NCBI GenBank assembly: GCA_037576195.1
Contig: CM075101.1
Coordinates: 32,674,001 to 32,738,000, forward strand
DNA length: 64,000 nt
Direction of reading: 5' to 3'
From: Phytoseiulus persimilis
Taxonomy: Eukaryota; Arthropoda; Arachnida; Mesostigmata; Phytoseiidae
A model generated the notes under the pieces. That model ran no database searches, was not told where the DNA came from, and saw only the letters and a program-made list of their open reading frames with translations. Made by a program: the position numbers and the translations under genes. Position 1 is the first letter of the stretch. Every line of letters starts with the position of its first letter. Of the stretch, positions 9,501 through 19,192 are shown piece after piece.

Positions 9501-12151
9501 ACGAGATCCGGGTTTAGGTTCGGACCACAGAGCAGGTTTTCGTTGAGTGAGGAGCGTCCCCTTGCCTTCGATGAGCAATCGAACACAATGCGCCATTTCT
9601 CGGCGGCGTCCGTCTTCGTTATGACGGCATGGTGTGGCATGAAATACGAACCGTCGACTTCGTCCTCTGACTCTCGAAAGTCGCGGACCTCGACAGCGTG
9701 ATCCCCCTGCAGAAATTTCATGAGTTCTTGGTGGTATCGCAGGTATTGGTCCGGATTTTTCTCTAGCTGTCGAATCTTCTTCTCGAGCCTCTCCAATGCC
9801 ACAGATTTGTTGTTGGACAGCTGTTCGATCGATGGTTTCTTCGGAAATTCTACGCAGTATCTGCCATTGGTAAACCCGAGCCCTTCCTTGAACTGAGCCA
9901 CCGCCGACTCCTCGTCGGCCGATAGATTCGACGTTTCCCTCTCTCCAACACCAATCCTCTCCAGACTCCAAAGCACGTCGAGATCCGCCGCCGGCTGAGA
10001 GAGAGCCGCCGAGCAACAGATCGCCTGGACCGCGGTGACAACGGCGCTCTGGTTGAGGACTGTCTTTTCGGTTGGTCCCCCGACTGCATATCCGAATCCG
10101 GACCTGTAGGCCTTCAGGTTATCGACCACAACCAGCGGTGCGACGTCCTGCAAGATTTTATATGCCTGGTCGTACCCGACGAGCATCGCCGGGGGAGCCG
10201 CTCGCCTGACGCTGAGAATCGCCGGATCGGCCAACTGATGATCCCTGCCGAAGATCTCCAACGCGCGACGCACCCTTGATGAACAACGGTTTTCCGGGTG
10301 CACGCCAAAGTCGTGCTCGTAAGCAACGAGCTCCACGGTCTTCTTGTTCTCGGCATCGGTGATCTTGATGACAAACCTCTCAGCCTCGAAATTGTGGACC
10401 GAGTCGAACGCCTGTATCCTCAGATCCGCTCGCTCGATGGGGGTCTCGTCCGGAAGAAGTCTCCGAACGTTGGGGGCGATGAAGGTCAGAGCGCTGCCAT
10501 TGTCTATGAAGATCCGTATTGGTATGCGCGCTCCACCGTTCACAATGTAGGCAGCGACAGTCAGCACCAGAACACTGTCGTCTGATATTATGCCAGATGA
10601 GCCGCTCGGGATCGTCACAACGGCGGGTAGGGGCTCGGAATGCATAGATGTGTAGTGCGCCTTGGATTTGCACCGGCTACATGCCGCTCTCGGTCCTCTG
10701 CACTCACTGGGGTCTCTGTGCTCGTCCCGGAAACACTTGACACAACGCCTCTGCTGCCTTAGAATCTCGCATCTCCTCTCGTGTGACAACTCCGCCGGGC
10801 ACCTCGAGGAATTGTGTTCGGTTTTTTTACAAAAAAGGCAGGGCCGGATGGGGAAGATCTTCTGTTGCTTTCCCCCGAACGTTGCGCCGACCACCGTTGA
10901 ATGGTTCGAGTTTGACCTCCCCGGCCCCCTGACTCCTCCGGGAGGGTCTCTGCGGTGTCGGGAGTCGGTGTCTGATGAGGCTGGGCGATGCATCAACTTA
11001 TCGATGTGTTTGGAGTCCTCCAGGTCGTTTACGTAGGTCTTCAGATAACTGAGGAGCTTTTCGACCTCAACAACGATTGTATCCGCAAGTTTCCGAACCC
11101 CGTCGGCGTCCCTGTTGACACTGCCATCGCCTCCCGCCTCAGACCTCACACGCTCTGTTGACTGTTCAGCGCCGAGGCGAAGGGTGGAGAGACGGTCGTC
11201 AAGACGGAGGGAATCGCGGAAATCCTGGCGAATTTTGGCGGGCAAAGCGGCCTCCAACGAGGATCTGAGAAGAGGCGCCAGGGAACTCATCGGAAGTCCC
11301 AGGCCCTCGAGAGTCAGGGTATGCTTCTGCACATTGTTGATCAACTTTCTCAAGGAAACGGCATCATAGGGGTTCGACACACGGGGTTGTAGATGTCTCA
11401 ACTCGGCCAGAATGCGCTCTCGTTCGGTATCGACTCTCGCGAAATTAGTGGACAGTAGCTCCCACGCGACCTGATAGTTGGCATCGGTTAGGGCGAGTGT
11501 CTCCACCAACGCCCTGGGATCGCCGGTCAGATACTTAAGCAGCACCATCAGTTTTTCGCAGGGCGTGGATGTATGTTGTCGAGAAACCCAAGACTCGAAC
11601 TGTGCGCGGAACTGCCCGAACCGGAGGCGTTCGCCGCTGAATTTTTCTGGGGCAATATCGAGTTCTTTCGTGATCCTATACGGACGCTGGGCGGGTTCCT
11701 GGATCTGAACCGGGTCTTCTGGCAGCCGTTCTGTCTGCCGGGTGTCAGAAGGAGCAAACCGAACGCGCTGCTGCATTGGCGTTGATGTGTGAGCAGAGTG
11801 GTAGAGCATGGATGCTGTCGCTGTAGGCCTTAGCCCCTGGATGGTTGTCGCCAGCTCGGCGATGGCGCGCTCGACCGGCTCTTCGAAGATGTCGATTTCC
11901 TCCATCTCCTTGTCGGTCTCATCTTCGGGCAGATTCTCGTGACTGAGGATCTGTTCGTCGAAACCGCGGATTTCCTCCTGCAAGGTCTTCGCGAGATTCC
12001 ACTTGGTCTCGGTGTCGGCCCGCACCTGATGCTGATCGGCTGATGATTCGCCATGCTCGGCAACAGATCTCGTCCGGAGAAGATCGTTGAGCCGGTTCCG
12101 CTTTCGTGTGCGCAAACCTCTTAAGACCTTCACCGGAAGCTCCTTCGTCAT
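6575..12151 (-). CDS. BEL/Pao gag-pol polyprotein (1858 aa)
   Basis: A single frame encodes all replication functions. Gag (DUF1759-like, about residues 160-330) is followed by three zinc-knuckle-like motifs (CLFCKKTEHNSSRC at 438-451, CVKCFRDEHRDPSEC at 470-484, CSRCKSKAHYTSMH at 491-504). The aspartic protease site is IFIDNGSALTF (D550), with Asn where Ser or Thr is usual. Reverse transcriptase has D900 and the YADD box at 973-976. The RNase H region keeps D1157, E1201 and D1231. Integrase has the HHCC zinc site (H1464, H1469, C1499, C1502) and the D1534, D1596, E1646 triad, then a DUF5641-like tail. The start lies 92 nt inside the 5' LTR boundary and the stop about 220 nt before the 3' LTR. 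No frameshift or stop interrupts it, so the protein is probably functional. Confidence 0.95.
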   Translation of the reverse strand: MTKELPVKVLRGLRTRKRNRLNDLLRTRSVAEHGESSADQHQVRADTETKWNLAKTLQEEIRGFDEQILSHENLPEDETDKEMEEIDIFEEPVERAIAELATTIQGLRPTATASMLYHSAHTSTPMQQRVRFAPSDTRQTERLPEDPVQIQEPAQRPYRITKELDIAPEKFSGERLRFGQFRAQFESWVSRQHTSTPCEKLMVLLKYLTGDPRALVETLALTDANYQVAWELLSTNFARVDTERERILAELRHLQPRVSNPYDAVSLRKLINNVQKHTLTLEGLGLPMSSLAPLLRSSLEAALPAKIRQDFRDSLRLDDRLSTLRLGAEQSTERVRSEAGGDGSVNRDADGVRKLADTIVVEVEKLLSYLKTYVNDLEDSKHIDKLMHRPASSDTDSRHRRDPPGGVRGPGRSNSNHSTVVGATFGGKQQKIFPIRPCLFCKKTEHNSSRCPAELSHERRCEILRQQRRCVKCFRDEHRDPSECRGPRAACSRCKSKAHYTSMHSEPLPAVVTIPSGSSGIISDDSVLVLTVAAYIVNGGARIPIRIFIDNGSALTFIAPNVRRLLPDETPIERADLRIQAFDSVHNFEAERFVIKITDAENKKTVELVAYEHDFGVHPENRCSSRVRRALEIFGRDHQLADPAILSVRRAAPPAMLVGYDQAYKILQDVAPLVVVDNLKAYRSGFGYAVGGPTEKTVLNQSAVVTAVQAICCSAALSQPAADLDVLWSLERIGVGERETSNLSADEESAVAQFKEGLGFTNGRYCVEFPKKPSIEQLSNNKSVALERLEKKIRQLEKNPDQYLRYHQELMKFLQGDHAVEVRDFRESEDEVDGSYFMPHHAVITKTDAAEKWRIVFDCSSKARGRSSLNENLLCGPNLNPDLVTLLLNFRLHGVAVSADISKAYLGMAVSPRDSKLFRFVWKAPGEGKIRCFQMVKVTWGAASSGFLLAATLREHFRRADPEREQELAASFYADDFLRSFATKEEAIEFTDRLRDVIESAGMSLAKWKTNSPELVERLAARGAAPEAFQRSENNLFRVLGVTWDAESDVFLFHPAAGSSGLRADAGGLTKRAILSRVASVYDPLGLFIPFTLRGKLIIQKLWSADLQWNQFAPEDIVEEFRSWAAEIDTMKQHRLQRRYAPTQERPIAYRLHVYGDASTRAFACAAFVEVCLCDGSSKFALVMSKSRLAPRDPPSLPRLELLAALLAVRLKVFLTERMEVKFERIFLYTDSMITYYWVTASTPGRWRPYVANRVAEIQKSSGVDEWFFVAGESNIADIATRGVSAADLIGSESWWFGPSWLRLPFPERPISQPRVDEAVLAPVEGEARAVSAPIARVPSDIDLERFSSANRAIRVLAQALRFGIRARRRKEPLFVELFKQAETSIIKATQHRYFESEILAVSHGETAPANSRIASFRLFLDDEGVLRARTRLTEGPFLSYEEKNPIVIPGESRLATLLLFEAHRINAHFGVAAVLSQIRRRFWITRARQIISGLLRRCVLCRKRQGRHAEQLEGPLPPERTELTAPFAVTGLDFCGPFYVKTRNGSSKSYIALFTCSAIRAVHLELVLSMDTPQTHLAIRRFLSFYPACKLFITDNGRSFVKAATDIKRLFRSVRDKEVRELLEQRRIEWRFICPRSSWRGGFYERMVGTVKSALKKTLGRSLVDFEEFRTVIAEMAAVVNDRPITAICPNIDAPAALTPAHFIRGGSVLPSLSNLLQVDQLGPSGAITAPKLRDGLTSRTTYFRSLVRRWQREYLLQLRSANTTRGRMSGRIADGDVCLLKDDNLPRVKWELVRIVEGHPGRDGLVRTYTIRQSNQRVTRRPAQLLFPLEVVETSLSPESADSAVLGADQESTPTP

Positions 12152-12222
12152 TTTGATGACTCGGCAGGATGAACTCTGCGCACGTGGGCGGCTTGAATCC
12201 TGAGCACAAACGTCACTGCGGG

Positions 12223-12240
12223 ATCCTGGTCACGGCACCA
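12223..12240 (-). other. BEL primer binding site (tRNA-His type)
   Basis: The plus strand reads ATCCTGGTCACGGCACCA, the 3' end expected of an arthropod tRNA-His including CCA. It lies three bases from the 5' LTR. On the element strand it would base-pair with the tRNA to prime minus-strand DNA synthesis. Confidence 0.85.
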
Positions 12241-12243
12241 AAA

Positions 12244-12490
12244 TGTTGACGCAAGGGGTGGTCAACCTAATCGAATAATGAGTGACTGAGTCGAACGAAG
12301 GGATCACGGAATTTCTAGGCTAGAACCAGTAAACGGAGCGGGTCTGGGTTCTCACTTTTTACCGGGCTGTCCGGCGGAATCTCCTTTTTGATATTCCCTT
12401 TCCTGTTTATTCTCTCGATGAGTGGCGGCACATTCGAATTCTGTCCACCATTGATTGCTACAGAGAACCTCTCATTCGCAATACTTGACA
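12244..12490 (-). repeat. BEL 5' LTR
   Basis: This LTR is identical to the 3' LTR except at one base (G at 12301). It carries the presumed promoter. A TCAGT initiator-like motif on the minus strand is the only core-promoter-like sequence seen. Confidence 0.95.
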
Positions 12491-12495
12491 TCATC

Positions 12496-13450
12496 AATCG
12501 AGCTGGAGTTGATTAGCATCCGCGGTCGCCAGACGTCATTCCATTTCTACGTTTGAACCTCATCTCCCAGGCTATTCGGGACGCTCCTCATCTCCTTCGT
12601 GCGCTGTACACTCCGTCGAACATGCTCCGGCCGTCAGACGCTCCTCGGAATGGTTGTCCAAGTTATATGAGGTCGGGAGAATCGTTCCGATTCTCGGGAG
12701 CAGAATATTGTCGACTCTATTATCGAAAATCCTGTACTTCTGCTTGAGGATGCCGTGGACAGCCTCCACAGGCCACCGGATTTTCGTCACAAACCGAGAC
12801 GCGTTAGCCTCATCCGTGATGCATCGGGTTCCCTACTCAGCAGGTCCATGTTTAATCTGACGACAGCGATTTGTTTCCGGGGATGACCCGACGCCGTTCC
12901 AGAAATGCCGGTTTTTAACTGAGATGGGACTTTGCGACGCACATCTGATGAGCGGAAAACGAAACACAGGCCCTCAGTGATAGCAACCCTGTTCAGCCGC
13001 GCTATGTGGAGGCACTTCGTATTTGAAGTCACTGCTCACCGGCGTCAGTGCGCTACTTGATTGCCCGGATCTTGAGGTTGTCTCCACGATCTGCTCAACG
13101 GCTACTGCCATACTCTGATGCATGTGAAAGCGACGTAATTCACAGACCTTGTCGCCGATCCCAACGTCGACGTTCAGAAACGTGGCTCGATACCCTCTAC
13201 GACTTCGGTGCTGCTGATCGTGTTTACGCGTCTGTTGCCTTTTTGCCATTTCTTACAGCTCTCAGAAAGAGCTTCGGAATCGAGACCCTCTGCTGAAAAA
13301 TCCTCAAGAACGTCGTGTCGAGAGAGAGAGCAAGGATTGCTGAAGAACTTCTCCCAAGCGAGTCCATCATGGTTGTCATATTTTTCCCCCATGACATGGT
13401 GGAAACGACATCGTTTGATAGTGATTCCTCCCAACTATCCAATGCGACCG
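12496..13450 (-). pseudogene. DDE_Tnp_4-like (ISL2EU-type) transposase remnant
   Basis: The minus strand around 12640-12800 encodes TKIRWPVEAVHGILKQKY and RVDNILLPRIGTIL, the end of a DDE_Tnp_4 domain (RW-VEA-NG-K signature). Upstream frames are broken by shifts and stops, and no complete protein can be read. The C-terminal continuation lies beyond the BEL element at 5880-6104. An ISL2EU/PIF-Harbinger-related source is the most likely reading. The exact 5' limit is uncertain. Confidence 0.6.
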
Positions 13451-13704
13451 AGCGCGACTCTCCTTACCATTTAGTTTTCGCACAATCAACTTCTGAAGTT
13501 CCAGATGAACACCCTCTTTTTTGAGGAGTTACTTTTCTCCTAATTCTTCCTTCGCGTACCATTCGGGCTTGCGAGGCGATTGAGGTGTTTTAAGTGTGTC
13601 AACATGCTCCCAACGAGTGGGGATCAAGCCATGCAATCCAACTCTTTTTTCTTGATACGTGTTTCATCTACCGAACATCGACGTGGGTGGTTACAATCTG
13701 TCGT

Positions 13705-14238
13705 TTATCTGCACTGCACCTGCTCGGTCAAATTAATTGAGTTTTCAGAACTGTACAGGTGATATTGGGAGCATTTATTCGCACACAATGTACATCTGCA
13801 GTTCTCGTCCGGGTCGTGTCCAACCCCATTATCACATATGATATGATGGAAGCCGTGGATGGCTCCTCTTGTGAAAAGATGTCTCCCCTTGTAGTTCGAT
13901 TTCTTCCACTCTTCGTTTCTCAGTGCCGGACAGGTTATGAAGTCTGGGTCTACCTCTGCCATTTTCTCGTGTCAGCCTTCAATGTAGTTGCGGTATGCTT
14001 CGGTCATAGGAAGGTCGTATTTCTTCCTCATTTCCTCCGAGAGCAGTTGGGTGTCGGTCAGCCGGAAGACCTTTCTGTTCTCAGAGGAGCGGTGGAGGCA
14101 CAATGATACTTTGAGGAACGATTCTTTCAGTTTGTCGAGCAGCTTCCATTGAGACTTTGTCACGTCTTGCCATATGAGCTGCACTCCGTATGAGGCTATC
14201 GCGGCGATTTTCAGGTGGAAGAGTGCAATCCAATCCAA
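13705..14238 (-). pseudogene. Non-LTR retrotransposon 3' fragment
   Basis: Two minus-strand frames (14238-13972 and 13962-13705), separated by a stop, read as one decayed C-terminal region. The first has ASYGVQLIWQDVTKSQWK and DKLKESFLKVSL, typical of the segment after the LINE reverse transcriptase fingers-palm in Acari elements. The second has HLFTRGAIHGFHHIICD and a CRCTLCANKC zinc-binding-like cluster near the C terminus. There is no catalytic RT motif, so this is a 5'-truncated copy. Confidence 0.6.
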
Positions 14239-14357
14239 GAATCGGAGTCGAGGCCTGCCCGCCCCCTTTATCCGGCTGTACCCCTACCGATTTCCCTCTC
14301 TACCGCAAGATAATCTCCCCCCGGGTACTGAAAACGAGCCAGCTCAACCGCGCTGCC

Positions 14358-14572
14358 TTCATTCTACATTATGTAGCGAATGAGGATCAGAAATTTCACG
14401 TTGGAAAATTCTATTCTCGAGAAATAAATGAAAATATCATACAGGAGAATCATATTCGGTCAATTCTATGAGTTTCCGTAATGAGAGAACTGCCGAAAAT
14501 ACGACTGTTCAACCTCTGTAGACCCCGACGAGAAAGCTCCTCTCTTTCGAGTATTCGTGGGTGTGGAAACGT
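14358..14572 (-). pseudogene. Truncated 3' end of an extra AKT-like copy
   Basis: This segment repeats the last about 105 bp of the kinase final exon plus its 3' flank with the poly(A) region (compare 15350-15557). It is then joined abruptly near 14572 to a second copy of the 3' flank. The encoded C-terminal hydrophobic motif is retained but nothing upstream is, so it is a duplication scar. Confidence 0.8.
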
Positions 14573-15456
14573 TGGAAAAGTTTATTATCGAGAAATAAAC
14601 GAAAATATCATCCGAGAGAACTCATATTGGGTCCATTTTTTGAGCTTCCGTAATAATGGCCGTCAGTGATGCTATGAATGGTGTGATGGTTACAAACGAT
14701 CAGGGAGAGCAACGAACGTAGTCGTCCGCCATGAAGACCTTCTGAGGAGGAGTGGACCGGTCAAGCGGGAGCCGTCGACTCTGAAGAGTTTGCTCGATTG
14801 AAAAGAGGTTCCTCAAACTCGCAGGCTTGGTTCAAAGAAAGGGAGATCGGGCAGGAGGGGAGGGACTGCTAGATTGGAGCTTCAAGGAGTGCTCGTAGGA
14901 GAAGCTGTAGATCGAGCCTTCCGCATGATCCCGCTCTTTTCACAAGAGATTACAGTTTTGGAACTCGACTCCATTAAAAAAAAAAACAGAAACTCCCACT
15001 GTCGATCACTTTACCTTTGTCAACAACTCTGAGTGAATGCTCTTTATTCGGACTCCCTTTATCTTTTTTCTACCCGCTCTGACCTTAAAGCTTCATGCTA
15101 ACCGTCGGAGTTAGTCCCCCGCTACTGCCCTGGCTATCTTGATCAACCCAGGATTATCTCATACTGATATACGTGCCTCAGCCATCTACCAAGGAGAACG
15201 AACTCAGAAACGAGTCATTCCGATCCGCCATCCGATGTGAAGGAAAGAACTTGTCGAAGGCTCGACAACCCCCCACCGACTTCCCTCTTTGACGCGAGAT
15301 CATCTCTCCCTCCAGGCACGGAAAATGAGCCAGCTCAACCGCGCTGCCTTCATTCTACGTTATGTAGCGAATGAGGATCAGAAATTTCACGTTGGAAAAT
15401 TTTATTCTCGAGAAATAAATGAAAATATCATACAGGAGAATCATATTCGGTCAATT
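14573..15456 (-). repeat. Duplicated 3' flank of AKT-like copy B
   Basis: Inverted copy of the flank at 4502-5400 and direct copy of 22790-23670. AATAAA on the minus strand is at 15401-15406. It contains no separate gene. Confidence 0.75.
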
Positions 15457-17412
15457 CTATGAGTTTCCGTAATAAGAGAACTGCCGGAAATACGACTGTT
15501 CAACCTCTGTAGACCCCGACGAGAAAGCTCCTCTCTTTCGAGTATTCGTGGGTGTGAGCTGAACGCTTTCCGATGTGAACTGGCTGTCGAAGTGACTCGT
15601 GTCGGTACCAGATGTGACTCCTGGCATGAAGGGCGGTGTCAATTTCTTAGCAAGGAGCTTTTTCCATGAAATTGTGCGGAAAAAGGCGTGCTCCTTGATA
15701 TCTTTGACACCACGCTTGCCTCCGCCGAGACGCTCCCCTGGGTTTTTCGTGAGGAGACCCTGCAGGAGCGCTTTGGCGTCGGAACTCAATTCGAAAGTGA
15801 ATTTCACTTCTGCGCCAATGATTGATTCGCACATGGAGTTGCGATCGCAGAAGGGCAATCGTCCTGACATCATCTGGTACATCGTCACTCCCAAGCTCCA
15901 CCAGTCCACAGCGTGACCGTATCCGTTCCTGCTCCAAATTTCCGGGGCCATGTACGGGGGCGAACCGCAGAACGTTCTCGTCGTCGTGCCTGAGGGAGAG
16001 TTCAGATTTTAGAGTCGAAGACCTAACAAAGACAAAAAGTAGGCTTTCAGCGGAGCTGTTGAAGTTCATGAGATGCATAGGGGACTCACCAAGTTCCATT
16101 CCGGATTTGCAGAGGCCAAAATCGGTGATTTTTATGTGGCCCTCCCTGTCGAGGAGCAGATTTTCTAACTTCAGATCGCGGTGAATGACACCTCGGTTGT
16201 GGAGATACCCGAGGGCCAGCGCGATCTCGGCGGCGTAGAAGCGGGTCATTTCCTCGCTGAAAGTCCGTGTCTGCAAAACAAAAGCGGCACAGTCATAATA
16301 GAGTTTTCCCTTATGGAACCGCCGAATGGATGAAGCTCGAACGAAGATTGACTTGTAATGGAAGAACGCGCACCCTCGATAGATGAAAGAATAGATCGCC
16401 TCCGTTGACGAACTCCATCACGAAGCAAAGCCGATCCACAGTCTGGAAGGAGTATTTTAGACCAACCAGGAAAGGATGATTTGTGCTGCGTAGTACGAGA
16501 GTTTCAGTCAGTGCTTGCGCAGCGTCATCCTTCGAGATCGTCCTTGAATCTTTCTGAAAAGTAGACAGAGAAAAACTGGAATCGGTCCGCTGTGAGCAAG
16601 TCAATGGCTCGAGTTTACTCTCAGATGGGAATAGTAATCTGAAGCCCTGAACATATGTTCACTAACCTGTTTCTTGACTATCTTGATAGCACAGAGTTGA
16701 TTTGATGATATTTCTCTGCTCAGAACAACTTTTCCGAACGATCCTCTGCCCAACACTTTCATGAGCTCAAAGTCCTCAAGTGTGAGTTTCACAGAGTGGT
16801 CTCTTTGCGGAGCATCGCGAAGACTGATTCGCTGAGGTTTTGAGATAGGTTGGGTCACCGGTGAAACCTTTTGTTGTTCCCGTTCCACGCGCTGGATAGC
16901 TGTTATCTGTGGGATTGAGGATGGTCAATCTTAGGAAACCTTGAGTATGTTATCTTCTCACAAGATCGGGGTCTTTCCCGTCACATGAACCAAACCCCGA
17001 TTGCTCTACTCACCCATGATGCGCGCTCTCTATTCGAGCGTGCTGCACATACTCTCTCAATTTCTTGCGTCCGTCGCAAGCCGCGCAAGATAAAGGAGAA
17101 AGCTCGTGGTCTCTCCCGACACAACACTTGACATCCCTCGACAGTGAAGTTGTTCGAGGGCTTTGGATAAAGTCCAGGTTCGGGGCGGATCTTGAAGCCC
17201 AGCAAGGACCCATCATTACGGAGTACGAAGTACCTCCTCCTCCAGGTTCGTATGTGCTCGCCGCGTTTGAAAAGCCATCCTTCCTTCACGATTTTCGGCT
17301 CCGGAACGCCTTCCTGCACAGGCCGATCGTTCTTCGGGGGTTCCTTCCTTAGTTTGTGTAGCTTGAGTCCACAAACAGAGATGGCGGATGAGAGATAGCG
17401 ACTGAGTTCCAT
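15457..17412 (-). CDS. AKT/RAC-like Ser/Thr kinase, copy B
   Basis: The exon pattern is the same as copy A, with no length change: 17412-17014, 16906-16667, 16553-16374, 16270-16090 and 15989-15457. All splice sites are intact, giving 510 residues. The PH domain, glycine loop, catalytic Lys, HRD, DFG, activation-loop Thr, turn and hydrophobic motifs are all kept. It differs from A at about nine residues (for example R for Q and C for F in the PH domain, Q for R before the kinase domain, T for A at the start of exon 4). It is closer to copy C than to A. It has the same growth-signalling role by homology. Whether it is expressed cannot be judged from sequence. Confidence 0.88.
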
Positions 17413-18872
17413 CTTAGTGTCGAAGGCACACCGTTCAACTCAAAAGACAAGAGTTCGATTCGAGAAGGCTAGTTCAGGTATATCACTACTGCCAGATGGA
17501 CCGGAGTTGACTGCGTGATCCACAAGCTCGCTAGCTTTTCAAGTTCAGTGGTCTTCTCGAAGCCCCGCCCAGTGGACCTCTCTGTCTCTTCCGTCTCTCA
17601 TGAGATAGCGGTGCCTGTTTCGTGGGTTCAGCATGCCCTCCGAAACCGCAAGCATAGGTGCGAGAAAGGGGTTCGGATTCCGAGAATTCATTTGGCTGTT
17701 CAACTGACCTTTAGTACGCCAGGAATTTGGGAATGCTCATCAATCCGATCAACAGCGGTGATCGATGGAGGCAGAAATCCTTTCCTTGGTCCGGGAAAAC
17801 GACCGTGATTCGACCTCAGATATCTTCTCCGCGCCAGGTTTGTATACCAAGGAACACGGAGCAGACACTGAAAATGCGTCCGATCCTGGAAGATTGCAAC
17901 ATACCCGAGAAGCCGACTAGCGGGAGCGACGTGAGGTTCGGAGTCGATCGGGAACTGTGAGTTACAATGAGGTAACTCTCCAGAAACACACCAACGGCGT
18001 GATCAGAGGCTCGAGTTCGACTCGAGCTTTCCGTCGGCGAGTTAGATTCTCGTGGAGAGTTTGGCACCGCTCCGCCACCGGAACTTTTGAGGGACCAGTC
18101 ATTCCGGACCGACCTTTCTTATACCGAAGAATAGTACTTCCGTCTCTCAAGAGCGATCACCGAGCTTGACGAGGAAAACCTTAGTGTTCAAGATACCATT
18201 GCCGTGATCGAATACGTCTATTGAAGTCCCTTTTCTTTTCGTCGTCGAGATTCTACGTACGAAATCGACACATGAAAACGTTCGTAGACTGTCCTCCTCG
18301 GAATCTTGCATGACAAACCGTTGAAGTAGTACTATACTTCGCTGAGCTTCGTGCAAAGCTACAGGCTTTTGCGCCTCTCGGAACTTCTCTCCGTTTTCTG
18401 AACCAGAATCACACAGCCTTGTTTCGCTGCGTTTTCCTGGACGATCTCATCTTCGTGAGGCTCAGCCGGAGAGTGGCACTGGGCATCGTCGCCAAGTGTC
18501 AAGAATGTCCCGAGATTTAGAGCTGGAAGCAGATCGGAATCCGTTTGGTCTCTTCTCTCGAGAAAACTGGCATGGTTTCAATTGTGAAACCGAAACCGCA
18601 GGTGAGCGAGATATGGCTTGGATTCCAATGCATTTGGCTGTTCGACAGGCGCAAGCAAACCACAGAGCTTCGAGAGAAAGATCATTAGTCCGCCAGGAAT
18701 TCGGCGATTCTCATCGATCCGGTCAGCAGCGATGATCGATGGAGGCAGAAATCCTTCCCTTAGTCCGGAAATATGACCGTTCCCAGGGGTCCTCCCGTTT
18801 CCCGAAAGCGGACTTCGAGGGGAGGGAGTCATGTTTGGGAATCCCCCCTGTGCAATCTGATTTTGCGTAGAC
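17413..18872 (-). repeat. Duplicated 5' flank of AKT-like copy B
   Basis: Inverted copy of the A flank and direct copy of the C flank. The match to C is interrupted just left of 18873, where the 319-bp module is joined, so the outer part of the flank is missing here. Confidence 0.7.
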
Positions 18873-19192
18873 CTGGTGACCGACCATATGAAGAGATAGC
18901 CCTTCAGAATAGCGCTCCAAAATGTTTGACGCTTTCCGCGCAGTGGTTCTCGAGATGTAACGATTTTGGCTTCGCTCTCGACTATACGGATTCAAATGAG
19001 CTGTCGTTGATGAATATTAACAGACGGGGATACAGCTGTCGGAAAAAGCTAAAAACTTCAGGCACACGTTCTTACACATTGAATACACGTTCCTGCAGCT
19101 CCTAGAAAAATCCGTAGGGGTGGGGAACACAGCCGGCTGGACCCTTTCATCGTCGATACTATTTTTGATTTACCACTCTAGTGAACTCCAAA
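18873..19192 (+). repeat. 319-bp repeated module, copy 2
   Basis: Direct-orientation copy of 541-859, with scattered substitutions and one single-base insertion downstream of the shared stop codon. The open frame is preserved across the module. See copy 1 for the encoded motif. Confidence 0.6.

Larger units (their letters stand above)
6105..12490 (-). mobile_element. Intact BEL/Pao LTR retrotransposon
   Basis: The 6386-bp element on the minus strand has two 247-bp LTRs that start TG and end CA, a tRNA-His-type primer site, a purine-rich tract, one uninterrupted 1858-codon gag-pol frame and a 5-bp target duplication TCATC (6100-6104 and 12491-12495). The LTRs differ at a single position (A at 6162, G at 12301), so insertion is recent and the element may still be autonomous. 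It interrupts an older DDE transposon. No envelope-like frame is present. Confidence 0.95.

Noticed and set aside
15599-16184. Opposite-strand frames of 105 and 120 codons inside the kinase exons (also at 3774-4359 and 23813-24398)
   Set aside because: They are shadows of the conserved kinase coding frame and recur only because the gene is triplicated.
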